A DNA stretch of 64,000 nt from Dulcicalothrix desertica PCC 7102 (GTDB lineage: Bacteria > Cyanobacteriota > Cyanobacteriia > Cyanobacteriales > Nostocaceae), in NCBI RefSeq assembly GCF_003991905.1, contig NZ_RSCL01000016.1, forward strand, positions 186,001 through 250,000, written 5' to 3'. Below the pieces are notes generated by a model. It ran no database searches and had not been told where the DNA came from. It saw only the letters and a program-made list of their open reading frames with translations. The position numbers and the translations under genes are program-made. Of this stretch, positions 54,562-63,179 are shown in pieces; position 1 is the stretch's first letter; each line of letters starts with the position of its first letter.

Positions 54562-55060
54562 CCAATAACCATCAATAATTTATAACACAAACGATTAAAA
54601 TCTGAACCTCTGTCATGCTGAGGTACGTTAACGAAGTTTTCCCGCAGGGTAGCATCTAAATACGTTCTGAAGTTTTTGAGCTTATAAAGCGCAATCCAAG
54701 TTTAATTGATTTGCGTGTAGAGCGTGTCAACCAACCGCCTACACCACTCCAGTTTCGACTGCTGTGTAATATAACAACCCAGTGTAAAGACGACTTTCGC
54801 CCCTTTTCTAGTCAAGAATATCAACCTCTTATTGAGTCCAGTGTTGCAACGGCGCCTCGTTAGAAGCGGTGCAGTAAGTGTGATAATTGGTTATAACAAG
54901 GGAGGTTTGGAGAGGTGCCTTTTGAGAGTAAGCCTTTTTAGTAGTTAATCGAGTTATAATCTAGACAGCAATGCCATCCAAAACCGAACTTTCAATTTCC
55001 ATTTTGTGGCCAACATCTATATATATTATATTATTGTTAAGAATAACACACGCTTTCCTT
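54562..55060. other. Intergenic region with an altered TGTCATGCTGAGG repeat
   Basis: A TGTCATGCTGAGGTACG copy (54613-54629) is separated from its AGCATCTAAA end by 20 bases. The rest holds no recognisable gene; a short GC-richer stretch around 54840-54875 (CAACGGCGCCTCGTTAGAAG) may be a gene remnant. Confidence 0.5.
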
Positions 55061-55405
55061 ATGTCTCAACAAGTGCAATACGTTACAAACCCAGCAGGAG
55101 AACGACTAGGTGTATTGTTAGATTTAGAAACCTATCAAAACCTAGTAAACTTAGTGCCAAATGATGAAGAAATTTTAACTGGCATGAGTGTTGAAGAGCT
55201 ACAAGCATTAGCAGAAAGTGAGCTATCTATAAAAGCACAAAACAAATTAAATGATTTGCTCGTGCGGAACAAGGAAAACGAGCTATCTTTGGAAGAAACT
55301 ACTAGTCTAGACAATTTACTTGTACAGATTGACCAACTTAATATTATCAAAACTAGAGCTAGGTATACTTTACATAAACTTCAAAATAAAATAAAAGCAT
55401 CGTGA
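55061..55405 (+). CDS. Antitoxin-like (Phd/RelB-type) small protein
   Basis: From the ATG at 55061, 114 residues; the open frame to 54971 adds an unlikely hydrophobic leader. The start MSQQVQYVTNPAGERLGVLL, then DLETYQNLVNLVPNDEEIL, resembles the N-terminal part of Phd/YefM-type antitoxins; the remainder is helical (VEELQALAESELSIKAQNKL, then NDLLVRNKENELSLEETTSL). Its stop overlaps the start of the HNH nuclease gene (GTGA), so translation is coupled. It may be a regulator of that nuclease; assignment rests on pattern only. Confidence 0.6.
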   Translation: MSQQVQYVTNPAGERLGVLLDLETYQNLVNLVPNDEEILTGMSVEELQALAESELSIKAQNKLNDLLVRNKENELSLEETTSLDNLLVQIDQLNIIKTRARYTLHKLQNKIKAS

Positions 55406-55827
55406 GCGCGTATATTGCAGTTGAGTTACAAAAAGAAGTTAGAGCCAAGTTCTGCGACTGTTGCGCTTATTGCCGAACTGCGGAATTCTTAATAGCTACA
55501 ACATTTGAATTTGAGCATATCAGACCTCGTTCTGCTGGTGGGGAAACAAATTTTAATAATATTTGCTTGGCTTGCCCTTCTTGTAATCGTTATAAAGCTT
55601 CACGTCAAACAGGTCTTGATATAGAACAAGGGCAAGAAGCCGCTTTATTTCATCCGCAACAACAATTATGGGAGGAACATTTTGCTTGGAATGAAGATTG
55701 CACAGAAATTATAGGGATTACAGAGATTGGTCGAGCAACAATTTCCGTATTAAAAATGAACCGTCCACAATTGATACGTATACGTAAAATGTGGGTGGAA
55801 ATGGGAGAACATCCTCCAAATATCTAA
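55402..55827 (+). CDS. HNH endonuclease
   Basis: 141 residues with an HNH/zinc-finger core: CDCCAYC, FEFEHIRPRSAGGETNFNNI, CLACPSCNRYKASRQTG. This pattern (two CxxC pairs and EHIxPxSxGG) is a typical HNH nuclease of unknown target. The start is GTG overlapping the antitoxin-like gene by 4 bases. Confidence 0.88.
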   Translation: MSAYIAVELQKEVRAKFCDCCAYCRTAEFLIATTFEFEHIRPRSAGGETNFNNICLACPSCNRYKASRQTGLDIEQGQEAALFHPQQQLWEEHFAWNEDCTEIIGITEIGRATISVLKMNRPQLIRIRKMWVEMGEHPPNI

Positions 55828-55983
55828 AGGTTAGTTATACCTTTGAATATCTGTTATATGCCCAATTATACCACGATTACGACCATCAACAAAATGTTGG
55901 GTGCCAATTTATATAAGAAAGCGTGTGACTGAATTTGCGACACTAAAGCATATTAATATATCTTTCCTAACAGCTTAATGGAA

Positions 55984-56847
55984 TTACCAAAAAATCGAAG
56001 GGAGAAAGGCGCCTTTTGGTTCGTTATATAATCCAACAGTCATCAAATTCATTGGTTCTACCACTCGCAAACCTTTCTCTAGACACCAGCGAAATAGATC
56101 ACTATTGCGTGTTGGTAAGATAAATCCTGGTCTAGCAAAACTTGTTGCAGCAGCTATAAGCGCTTTTAAATCTTCGTTACTTTTGCCAACAGCATATCCA
56201 TAAAATCCTACCATGCTCGCATATCCCGTGATTTTACCGTCATGAACAACTACAGTTGCCGTGAGTCGTTGTACTGCTTCTATAAGTTCTTGTTGGCGGT
56301 CGCAACCGTGAACCTTAAAACAAAGCTGGTTACACGCATTGATATCATCTTGAGTGCAAGAGCGAACCTGATATCCTGAAATTTCTAAATTTAGAGCATT
56401 ACCTTGTATAACTACAAGCGGTTCTTGTATATTAAATCCAAGCTTAATGTAGAGAGCCAAAGAGCGATTGTGATAACCTGCTTGCACGAGTCGAACACTT
56501 ACAGAGCCTTTCTGTTTGGCATACTCTAATACATTTTCCATTAGTTGCCGACCAACCGAGTCATTCTGTACACTTGGAGCAACTGTAACAGGCCCAACAC
56601 CCGCAATTTTCCCCCTTATCTTTAAAAAATTGCTCCCAACAATTTGTCCATCTATTTCCGCAATTACCGAATATATATTTTGATTTTTGAATATGCCTAA
56701 AAACCAATCTATAACCTCCTGTAGAGAAGTAAAATATCTTGGAAAGTTATGTTTGTCAGCGATATTATTAAAAGCCTCATAGCAAATTAAAGCACAGGGA
56801 TGAGCGTCAAGAGGTCTACCTTGCCGTAATGTTATTTTACTTTCCAT
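55984..56847 (-). CDS. Protein with two GNAT acetyltransferase domains
   Basis: 287 residues. The first GNAT domain (residues 5-140) has VGPVTVAPSVQNDSVGRQLM (acetyl-CoA loop) and LALYIKLGFNIQEPL. The second (155-287) begins VRSCTQDDINACNQLCFKVH and has ITGYASMVGFYGYAVGKSN, with a less clear acetyl-CoA loop. It resembles members of the GNAT family with tandem domains in cyanobacteria. It is divergent from ureD across 136 bases. Confidence 0.88.
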   Translation of the reverse strand: MESKITLRQGRPLDAHPCALICYEAFNNIADKHNFPRYFTSLQEVIDWFLGIFKNQNIYSVIAEIDGQIVGSNFLKIRGKIAGVGPVTVAPSVQNDSVGRQLMENVLEYAKQKGSVSVRLVQAGYHNRSLALYIKLGFNIQEPLVVIQGNALNLEISGYQVRSCTQDDINACNQLCFKVHGCDRQQELIEAVQRLTATVVVHDGKITGYASMVGFYGYAVGKSNEDLKALIAAATSFARPGFILPTRNSDLFRWCLEKGLRVVEPMNLMTVGLYNEPKGAFLPSIFW

Positions 56848-56983
56848 CTATACTCAATTTATCTTATAAATATAGTACCTCTAAGTAACACAATATATCT
56901 AAATAATCTCTTATTTCGCCCAATATATTAATTTTTACAACAAAAAGTTATTTCACTCTCTTAATCTTGATTAAGTATAAAAA

Positions 56984-57847
56984 ATGGTTCAAAATATATC
57001 AGCAACACTTACATCAAATAGCTGGCATGGCAAACTAGACTTGTTATATGCAAATCGCCAAGGTACAACTCAATTAATTCAGGCTCATCATACTGCACCG
57101 TTAAAAGTGCAACGTCCGTTTTACCCAGAAGGAAAAGCCGTTTGCCACAGCGTGATTTTACATACTGCTGGAGGTGTTGTTGGTGGTGATAAATTATCTT
57201 GTAAGTTCCAACTTCACCCAGAATCGCAAGTATTAATTACAACAGCGGCAGCAGGTAAAATTTATCGTAGTAACGGGCGCCAAGCCACACAAAATATTGA
57301 TATAGAAGTAAGTACAGGTGCCACATTAGAATGGCTACCACAAGAAACAATCATATTTGACGGCGCCATATACCGCCAAGACACACGTATAGATTTGGCA
57401 GAAAATGCTACATTGATAGGCTGGGAAATTACGAGATTTGGACGTAGCGCGCGCGGTGAGAAATTTTTACAGGGTAATTGGAAAAGTAACACAGAAGTTT
57501 GGCAGCAAGGTAAACCGTTATGGGTTGATAGGCAATGGTTGCCCGGTAGTGAAGAAGTATTTCATAGTCCCCATGCATTAAATGGACAACCCGTTGTAGG
57601 TACTTTAGTTTTTGTCGGTCAAGCAGTCCCACCAGAAATCATCGAAAAAGCTCGTTCCTATACTCAGCACTCAACACTCAGCACTCAGCACTCATTCGGG
57701 GTTACTCGGTTAGAACATGGATTTTTGTGTAGATATCGTGGTAGTTCTACCAGTGAGGTGAGAAACTGGTTTACGGCAGTGTGGCAGTTATTACGGCAAT
57801 CATTATTGGGACGTTCCGACTGCATACCGCGTGTTTGGCAAATATAA
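56984..57847 (+). CDS. ureD: Urease accessory protein UreD
   Basis: UreD forms the GTP-dependent nickel-insertion scaffold with UreF and UreG. Seen: KLDLLYANRQGTTQLIQAHH, FYPEGKAVCHSVILHTAGGVVGGDKLS, TTAAAGKIYRSNGRQATQNI and the ending CRYRGSSTSEVRNWFTAVWQ. In between, residues about 227-237 (TQHSTLSTQHS) are encoded by ACTCAGC heptamer tandem repeats at 57662-57694, apparently inserted or expanded in frame before FGVTRLEHG. First gene of the ureDABC operon. Confidence 0.95.
   Translation: MVQNISATLTSNSWHGKLDLLYANRQGTTQLIQAHHTAPLKVQRPFYPEGKAVCHSVILHTAGGVVGGDKLSCKFQLHPESQVLITTAAAGKIYRSNGRQATQNIDIEVSTGATLEWLPQETIIFDGAIYRQDTRIDLAENATLIGWEITRFGRSARGEKFLQGNWKSNTEVWQQGKPLWVDRQWLPGSEEVFHSPHALNGQPVVGTLVFVGQAVPPEIIEKARSYTQHSTLSTQHSFGVTRLEHGFLCRYRGSSTSEVRNWFTAVWQLLRQSLLGRSDCIPRVWQI
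57662..57694. repeat. Heptamer tandem repeat (ACTCAGC)n inside ureD
   Basis: Units ACTCAGC, ACTCAAC, ACTCAGC, ACTCAGC and a partial ACTCATT are read in frame as part of UreD. It is the same heptamer, inverted, as in 41071-41144. Confidence 0.85.
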
Positions 57848-57858
57848 AGGGGTAGTAA

Positions 57859-58161
57859 ATGCAGCTAACGCCGCAGGAAAAAGATAAATTACTAATTTTT
57901 ACTGCTGCTTTATTGGCAGAAAGACGTAAAGACCGAGGTTTAAAGTTAAATTACCCAGAAGCAGTTGCTTTTATTACTGCTGCAATATTAGAAGGCGCCA
58001 GAGATGGACGTACTGTAGCTGAGTTAATGAGTTATGGTACAACATTATTAAAACGTGACGACGTAATGGAAGGTGTACCAGAAATGGTACACGAAGTACA
58101 AGTAGAAGCAACATTTCCAGACGGTACTAAGCTTGTCACTGTACATAATCCAATTCAATAA
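57859..58161 (+). CDS. ureA: Urease subunit gamma
   Basis: 100 residues: [60 protein letters not shown] and [18 protein letters not shown]. Normal length. A purine-rich AAGGGG stretch precedes the ATG by 6-7 bases. Part of the UreABC enzyme that hydrolyses urea to ammonia and CO2. Confidence 0.98.
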   Translation: MQLTPQEKDKLLIFTAALLAERRKDRGLKLNYPEAVAFITAAILEGARDGRTVAELMSYGTTLLKRDDVMEGVPEMVHEVQVEATFPDGTKLVTVHNPIQ

Positions 58162-58167
58162 ATAATT

Positions 58168-58473
58168 ATGATACCAGGGGAAATTATTACGCCAGACGGC
58201 GAAATTGAATTAAACGCAGGACGTGAAACAGTAAGACTACAAGTAGCGAACACAGGAGATAGACCAATTCAAGTAGGTTCACACTTTCATTTTTTTGAAG
58301 TCAACACAGCATTACACTTTAATAGAGAACAAGCGCGCGGGATGCGTCTAGATATCCCCGCAGGTACAGCAGTACGATTTGAACCTGGTGATGAGAAAGA
58401 GATTGTTTTAGTACCGTTAGTCGGAAGGCGCCAAGTATACGGATTCAACGGATTGATAAACGGAAACCTGTAG
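58168..58473 (+). CDS. ureB: Urease subunit beta
   Basis: 101 residues: [59 protein letters not shown] and [15 protein letters not shown]. Six bases after ureA. Normal length. The following 263 bases before ureC hold repeats. Confidence 0.98.
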   Translation: MIPGEIITPDGEIELNAGRETVRLQVANTGDRPIQVGSHFHFFEVNTALHFNREQARGMRLDIPAGTAVRFEPGDEKEIVLVPLVGRRQVYGFNGLINGNL

Positions 58474-58475
58474 GG

Positions 58476-58720
58476 GCAGGTTAACCAACAATCCACACCA
58501 AAAACGAAAAATCCACTAAACCTGCCCCCCAACCATCCAAAAGGAACAGGCAAGGATGCCCGTTCCACAAGATGCAAGACTTTGATGATTTTTATACATG
58601 CAATAAAATTCTTTCAGCTTACTTTACTCAAATTACAGAATTCATAAATATTGAAAATTGTACAATTAACTGTTTAAGCCTCTCCCCGTCACGGGGAGAG
58701 GTTTGGAGAGGGGTTCCACA
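58476..58720. repeat. Repeat cluster between ureB and ureC
   Basis: AGGGGCAGGTTAACCAACAA (58472 on) with inverted AAACCTGCCCCCC (58519-58531), GAACAGGCAAGGATGCCCGTTC (58544-58565), and a CTCTCCCCGTCACGGGGAGAG palindrome (58681-58701) followed by GTTTGGAGAGGGG. This spacer is much longer than usual in a ure operon, and the hairpins could reduce read-through into ureC. Confidence 0.7.
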
Positions 58721-58736
58721 TCCAGGGAGTGCAATA

Positions 58737-60452
58737 ATGAGCTATCGAATGTCGCGCCGCGCGTATGCGGAAACTTTTGGCCCTACAGTTGGCGATAAAG
58801 TCCGTCTTGCTGACACAGAATTATTTATCGAAGTCGAACGTGACTTTACTATATATGGCGATGAAGTAAAGTTTGGCGGCGGTAAAGTTATTCGTGATGG
58901 CATGGGTCAGGCACCTATCTCAAACCAAGACGGCGCCGTTGATGTTGTAATTACCAATGCTTTAATTCTTGACTGGTGGGGTATTGTTAAAGCTGATATT
59001 GGGATTAAAGACGGGAAGATATACAAAATAGGTAAAGCTGGAAATCCTTATATTCAAGACAATGTAGATATAATTATTGGGCCGGGAACGGAAGCGATAG
59101 CAGGAGAAGGAATGATTCTCACTGCTGGTGGTATTGATACTCACATACATTTTATTTGCCCGCAGCAGATAGAAGTCGCCATAGCATCGGGTATTACAAC
59201 AATGATAGGTGGTGGAACTGGGCCTGCTGCGGGTACAAATGCTACTACTTGTACGCCGGGGCCTTGGAATATTTACCGGATGCTACAAGCTGCTGATGCG
59301 TTTCCAATGAATTTAGGATTTATGGGGAAGGGCAATGCTAGTCAACCTCAAGGACTTGTTGAACAAATTGAAGCGGGTGCTATGGGGTTGAAGTTACACG
59401 AAGATTGGGGTACTACACCTGCTGCTATCGATACTTGTTTAAGCGTTGCGGATGATTATGATGTGCAGGTGGCAATACATACTGATACTCTCAACGAAGC
59501 TGGTTTTGTTGAAGATACTATTGCCGCTTTCAAGAACCGTGTTATCCATACTTACCATACCGAAGGCGCCGGAGGAGGACATGCACCCGACATTATTAAA
59601 GTATGTGGAGAAGCGAATGTTCTGCCATCTTCTACTAACCCAACTCGTCCTTATACTGTAAATACTCTTGATGAACACCTTGATATGTTAATGGTATGTC
59701 ATCACCTTGATGCGGATATTCCCGAAGATGTGGCTTTTGCTGAGTCGCGTATTCGTCGCGAAACTATTGCCGCTGAAGATATTTTGCACGATTTAGGCGC
59801 CTTTAGTATGATTTCCTCTGACTCGCAGGCAATGGGACGAGTAGGTGAGGTGATTATTCGTACTTGGCAAACGGGACATAAAATGAAAGTGCAGCGTGGT
59901 GGCAACGGATTACCAACGGATGTAGCGGATAATGATAACTTTCGGGCGAAGCGGTATGTGGCGAAGTATACGATAAATCCGGCGATTACGCATGGGATAG
60001 CTCAGTATGTGGGTTCTGTGGAAGAAGGTAAAATTGCTGATTTGTGTTTGTGGCGCCCTGCTTTTTTTGGTGTGAAGCCAGAGATGGTTATTAAAGGGGG
60101 AATGATTGCTTGGGCGCAGATGGGTGATGCAAATGCTAGTATTCCTACACCTCAACCTGTGCATATGCGTCCAATGTTTGGCAGTTTTGGCGGCGCCGTA
60201 GGTGCGACTTCATTAACTTTTGTGTCTCAAGAAGCTTTAAAACGAGATATACCTAACCAGCTAAAATTAAAAAAACAAGTCGTTGCAGTTTCAGGTATTC
60301 GTAATTTAAGCAAGCGGGATATGAAATTAAACGATGCTATGCCACATATCGAAGTTGACCCAGAAACTTATGAAGTACGCGCGGATGGTGAGTTACTAAC
60401 ATGTGAACCCGCAACAATTTTACCTATGGCACAAAGATATTTCTTGTTTTAA
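58737..60452 (+). CDS. ureC: Urease subunit alpha
   Basis: The catalytic nickel subunit. The frame is open to 58572, but GGGAG eight bases before the ATG at 58737 and the normal start [20 protein letters not shown] decide for 571 residues. Active-site residues are all seen: HIHFICPQQ (His pair), GLKLHEDWG (carbamylated Lys), [10 protein letters not shown] and GHAPDIIKV (His), and [11 protein letters not shown] (Asp). Residues of [14 protein letters not shown] (codons at 59899-59940) are encoded by a half copy of the GGCAACGGAT repeat and are about two residues longer than in relatives I recall. ureEFG are not in the window. Confidence 0.97.
   Translation: MSYRMSRRAYAETFGPTVGDKVRLADTELFIEVERDFTIYGDEVKFGGGKVIRDGMGQAPISNQDGAVDVVITNALILDWWGIVKADIGIKDGKIYKIGKAGNPYIQDNVDIIIGPGTEAIAGEGMILTAGGIDTHIHFICPQQIEVAIASGITTMIGGGTGPAAGTNATTCTPGPWNIYRMLQAADAFPMNLGFMGKGNASQPQGLVEQIEAGAMGLKLHEDWGTTPAAIDTCLSVADDYDVQVAIHTDTLNEAGFVEDTIAAFKNRVIHTYHTEGAGGGHAPDIIKVCGEANVLPSSTNPTRPYTVNTLDEHLDMLMVCHHLDADIPEDVAFAESRIRRETIAAEDILHDLGAFSMISSDSQAMGRVGEVIIRTWQTGHKMKVQRGGNGLPTDVADNDNFRAKRYVAKYTINPAITHGIAQYVGSVEEGKIADLCLWRPAFFGVKPEMVIKGGMIAWAQMGDANASIPTPQPVHMRPMFGSFGGAVGATSLTFVSQEALKRDIPNQLKLKKQVVAVSGIRNLSKRDMKLNDAMPHIEVDPETYEVRADGELLTCEPATILPMAQRYFLF
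59902..59934. repeat. GGCAACGGAT half element inside ureC
   Basis: GGCAACGGATTACCAACGGATG, then TAGCGGATAAT, agrees at about 30 of 33 positions with the intergenic copies at 45802 and 47645, and is read in frame. Confidence 0.85.
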
Positions 60453-60578
60453 CCCCCCTAGAATCCCCCCTAGCCCCCCTTAATAAGGGGGGAATAAGAG
60501 GGTATTAAAGCCCCTTAATAAGGCGGAAAAAGAGTGGTTAAAGCCCCCCTTATCAAGGGGGGTTGGGGGGATCAATTC
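60452..60578. repeat. CCCCCCTTAATAAGGGGGG repeat cluster
   Basis: Three C/G-run elements: CCCCCCTTAATAAGGGGGG (60472-60491), CCCCTTAATAAGGCGG (60510-60525) and CCCCCCTTATCAAGGGGGG with a TTGGGGGGATC tail (60545-60573). They separate ureC from the truncated AAA gene, with which the last copy is in direct contact. Confidence 0.8.
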
Positions 60579-60588
60579 CCTTCAGCTT

Positions 60589-61128
60589 CTAAATACTCAA
60601 AGTTAGGATATTCAAAAATAGGACCATGAACTTCTTTAAAACTAAATCAACTTCATCCAAACCTAAAACGAGTGGTTGATTAATTTCTTTTAAAAGATAC
60701 TCTTCAAAATAATCAGTGCAGTTATCTTTACTGCCAAAAATCTCGTCCCAGTAATCAACTAATTTGTTGGGTAGCTCAAGTTTTTTTGCCACTCTGAGAC
60801 AAAACCAACGGAGAAACTTATCTAAATCAGTAAAAACCTTACCATCTGCAAGTTGAAAGCTTAAAGGTACAGTGAGACAACCATTCTGAGAAGCATGATG
60901 AAGAATCCGTGCCATAAGTGACGTTTTACCCATTTGTCGAGGCGCCTTAATACGTATTAATGAGCCTGGTTTCACTATTGCTTCGTAGCAACGTAGCTCA
61001 ACTGGAGGACGTTCGATATAAAAAGCTGAAGCTAACTCTACTTGTCCTTCTGGTAATTCCGGCTCCGCAACGGGCAAAGGAGGACTATTTTGACCTTGGT
61101 AAAATTTAGATTTGTTGTTTTTGGTCAA
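60589..61128 (-). pseudogene. AAA-like ATPase gene, truncated
   Basis: The 179-codon frame matches the AAA-like (PF14516-type) family: VELASAFYIERPPVELRCYE, then IKAPRQMGKTSLMARILHHA (Walker A) and QPLVLGLDEVDL (Walker B). Right after Walker B homology is lost (VLKKFMVLFLNI) and the frame ends. Family members run on for at least 150 residues, usually with further domains. The break lies next to the GGGGGGTTGGGGGG repeat end at 60545-60578. It stands next to the Trypco1 gene and probably shared its transcript. Confidence 0.7.
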
Positions 61129-61207
61129 GATGCTTCACGTAGTGAGGATGACACAAAATGAACTTTATAGAAATGTTGGGTTTCGCAAAGCCGTAACCCA
61201 ACCTACG

Positions 61208-61591
61208 CTACTGTTGTTCTTCTGGTTGTGAGGGTTGTGGGGGTGGTAATTTGTTTACGTCTGGCGCCAAATTCCAGGTTATTTTTACTTTTAGTGATGC
61301 TTGTCCGGTAGATTCGACGACGTAGACGGAACCTTTAGCTGTAAAGTTTATACCAAACTCAGCTTCGGCAAATGCAGGTTGTGATTCTTTTTGTAAAGCT
61401 TTAAATGCCTGTGTAATGGGACGGCAACCACGTATAATCAAGTCTCGAACGGCATCAAAACTCCGGTCTACTTTTTCTATGGCTATATCACTTGGTGCAG
61501 CTACACGTCCTACTGACACTTCTGGTACTTCTACTGCTACTAGGATAGTTTCACCATTGCCTGTGTCGAGTTCGATGATTTTACGTGCCAT
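61208..61591 (-). CDS. Trypco1/CU044_2847 family protein
   Basis: 127 residues with the pattern of the trypsin-co-occurring domain 1 (CU044_2847) family: MARKIIELDTGNGETILVAV, then DRSFDAVRDLIIRGCRPITQ and EAEFGINFTAKGSVYVVEST with SLKVKITWNL. Members occur with trypsin-like proteases and NTPases in predicted conflict or signalling systems. Here the partner is the truncated AAA gene 79 bases downstream. The protein ends in a Pro/Gln-rich tail (PPPQPSQPEEQQ). Confidence 0.78.
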   Translation of the reverse strand: MARKIIELDTGNGETILVAVEVPEVSVGRVAAPSDIAIEKVDRSFDAVRDLIIRGCRPITQAFKALQKESQPAFAEAEFGINFTAKGSVYVVESTGQASLKVKITWNLAPDVNKLPPPQPSQPEEQQ

Positions 61592-61779
61592 GATTTTGTT
61601 GATAAGTAATTATGTTGAATAAACTAGGCGCCAAATAGTATATACAGTAACTTGATAATTGCTTTCTGACAAAGAATCATTCTTAGGCATGAGGCAAAAT
61701 CCAAGAACTATACCAAAATAGGGATATAAATAAAACTTATTTCTATCTTTTGGTTGTTAACTTCATAATTCCTTAATAT

Positions 61780-62874
61780 ATGACTTATTCTGCTGCTCGG
61801 TCAGACAAAATCCTTATTGTTGATGATTCCCCTGATAATGTATTTCTGATTGGAACCATTTTAGAAGAAGACGGTTATATCGTTAGTACGGCTGAAAATG
61901 GTGCCACTGCGTTGGCAAAAATCGAGGAATCTAGTTTCGATTTGGTGTTGCTTGATTTAATGATGCCCGGTATGGATGGTTACGAGGTTACACGCCGTAT
62001 CCGTGCAAATAAGGAACTGCGGTTTATGCCGATTCTCTTAATTACGGCACATGATTCTCCAAATGTAGCTCAGGGTTTAGATTTAGGCGCCGATGATTTT
62101 ATTCGTAAGCCCGTGACTGTTGATGAACTTCTTGCGCGCGTGCGTTCTTTGTTACGTCTAAAACACAGTATTGATGAACGTGATGAAATCGCTCGGCAAA
62201 GAGAGGATTTTGTATCGCGTCTTACTCATGACTTACGCACACCGTTGGTTGCTGCTGAACGGATGCTCGAATTATTATTGCAGGGCGCCGTTGGTGAACT
62301 ATCGCCACAAATGAACGAAATTATCACCATTATGGGACGCAGTAATACTAATTTACTGGAGATGGTGAATACTTTACTTGAAGTTTATCGGTTTGAAGCA
62401 GGACGTAAAGCGCTGGCTTTTTTTCCGGTAGATATAAATAAGTTGCTTCAAGAAATAGCCGGGGAGTTGGCGCCTATTGCACAACCTAAAGGACTAACAA
62501 TAAATTTGGAAGCAAAATTAGACCAAGTTACCGTTATGGGTGACCGCTTGGAACTTCATCGACTGTTTACTAACTTAGTAGGTAATGCAATCAAGTTTAC
62601 CGATAAAGGTGGAGTCACTATTCGTCTTACGAAAGCAAGTGATACAGATGAAAGCATTGTGGTGGAAGTAGTTGATACAGGGATGGGTATTCCACTAGAA
62701 GAACAAACAACTTTATTTGAAAGGTTTCGTCAAGGTAGTCACAAGCGTTCAGGTAGCGGTTTAGGCTTATATCTTTCGCGTCGTATTGTTGAAGCACATC
62801 AAGGAACTATTCATGTTAGTTCTCTTGTTGGGAAAGGAAGCATATTTACTGTTTGTTTGCCAATGAAACAGTAG
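61780..62874 (+). CDS. Response regulator-histidine kinase hybrid (REC-HisKA-HATPase)
   Basis: 364 residues. REC domain 10-125 (ILIVDDSPDNVFLIGTILEE, phospho-Asp in VLLDLMMPGMDGYE, then AHDSPNVAQGLDLGADDFIRKP). HisKA 145-210 with His in SRLTHDLRTPLVAAERMLE. HATPase_c 255-360 with NLVGNAIKFTDKGG, DTGMGIPLEEQ and GSGLGLYLSRRIVE. The protein has no transmembrane or PAS segment, so signals must arrive through REC. The stop TAG is part of the palindromic repeat at 62871-62898. Confidence 0.94.
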   Translation: MTYSAARSDKILIVDDSPDNVFLIGTILEEDGYIVSTAENGATALAKIEESSFDLVLLDLMMPGMDGYEVTRRIRANKELRFMPILLITAHDSPNVAQGLDLGADDFIRKPVTVDELLARVRSLLRLKHSIDERDEIARQREDFVSRLTHDLRTPLVAAERMLELLLQGAVGELSPQMNEIITIMGRSNTNLLEMVNTLLEVYRFEAGRKALAFFPVDINKLLQEIAGELAPIAQPKGLTINLEAKLDQVTVMGDRLELHRLFTNLVGNAIKFTDKGGVTIRLTKASDTDESIVVEVVDTGMGIPLEEQTTLFERFRQGSHKRSGSGLGLYLSRRIVEAHQGTIHVSSLVGKGSIFTVCLPMKQ

Positions 62875-62898
62875 AGACGTGATTAATCACGTCTCCAC
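62871..62898. repeat. Palindromic dispersed repeat, copy 3, overlapping a stop codon
   Basis: GTAGAGACGTGATT / AATCACGTCTCCAC pair with one mismatch. TAG at 62872-62874 is the stop of the hybrid kinase gene, so the element begins inside the gene's end. Confidence 0.8.
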
Positions 62899-63179
62899 AT
62901 CATGGTAAAGCAAGTTTTGACACTTTTTCACATTATAAAAGTGTGTTAAATAGACCTGTATTTTTTGATTTTAAGTTATTGTATGCTCCGGCGCGCTAAT
63001 TTATGAATGATTATATTATGCAGGCGCCAACTTTATTGTTTCAAGATAAAGTCCGAGAGTTAGAAAATATATATATAGGAGAAATGAATGTTTCTGAAAT
63101 TAACTTGGTGACATGTAACGCAGTTTGTCACCCTAAAAGTCGAAAAATTATTGGCGCCTACAAATTAGATTGAGAATAC
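62899..63179. other. Intergenic region with a small frame
   Basis: AT-rich, with a 56-codon frame at 63003-63173 listed separately. GGTGAC...GTCACC (63107-63133) could form a hairpin within it. Confidence 0.5.
63003..63173 (+). CDS. Small frame, possibly the C-terminal remnant of a sortase-like gene
   Basis: 56 residues from ATG at 63003 to TGA (MNDYIMQAPTLLFQDKVREL). AGGAGA precedes an internal ATG at 63088 rather than the first. The ending EINLVTCNAVCHPKSRKIIG has a TC-plus-downstream-Arg arrangement vaguely like the active-site end of sortases, but the match is weak. It may be a gene remnant rather than a functional gene. Confidence 0.3.
   Translation: MNDYIMQAPTLLFQDKVRELENIYIGEMNVSEINLVTCNAVCHPKSRKIIGAYKLD

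Noticed and set aside
56900-56960. Possible NtcA site before ureD (GTA-N8-TAA near 56874)
   Set aside because: The second half does not match TAC and no suitable -10 box follows.
58572-58736. 55-codon N-terminal extension of ureC
   Set aside because: It reads through repeat DNA, and the ATG at 58737 has a ribosome site and the usual UreC start.
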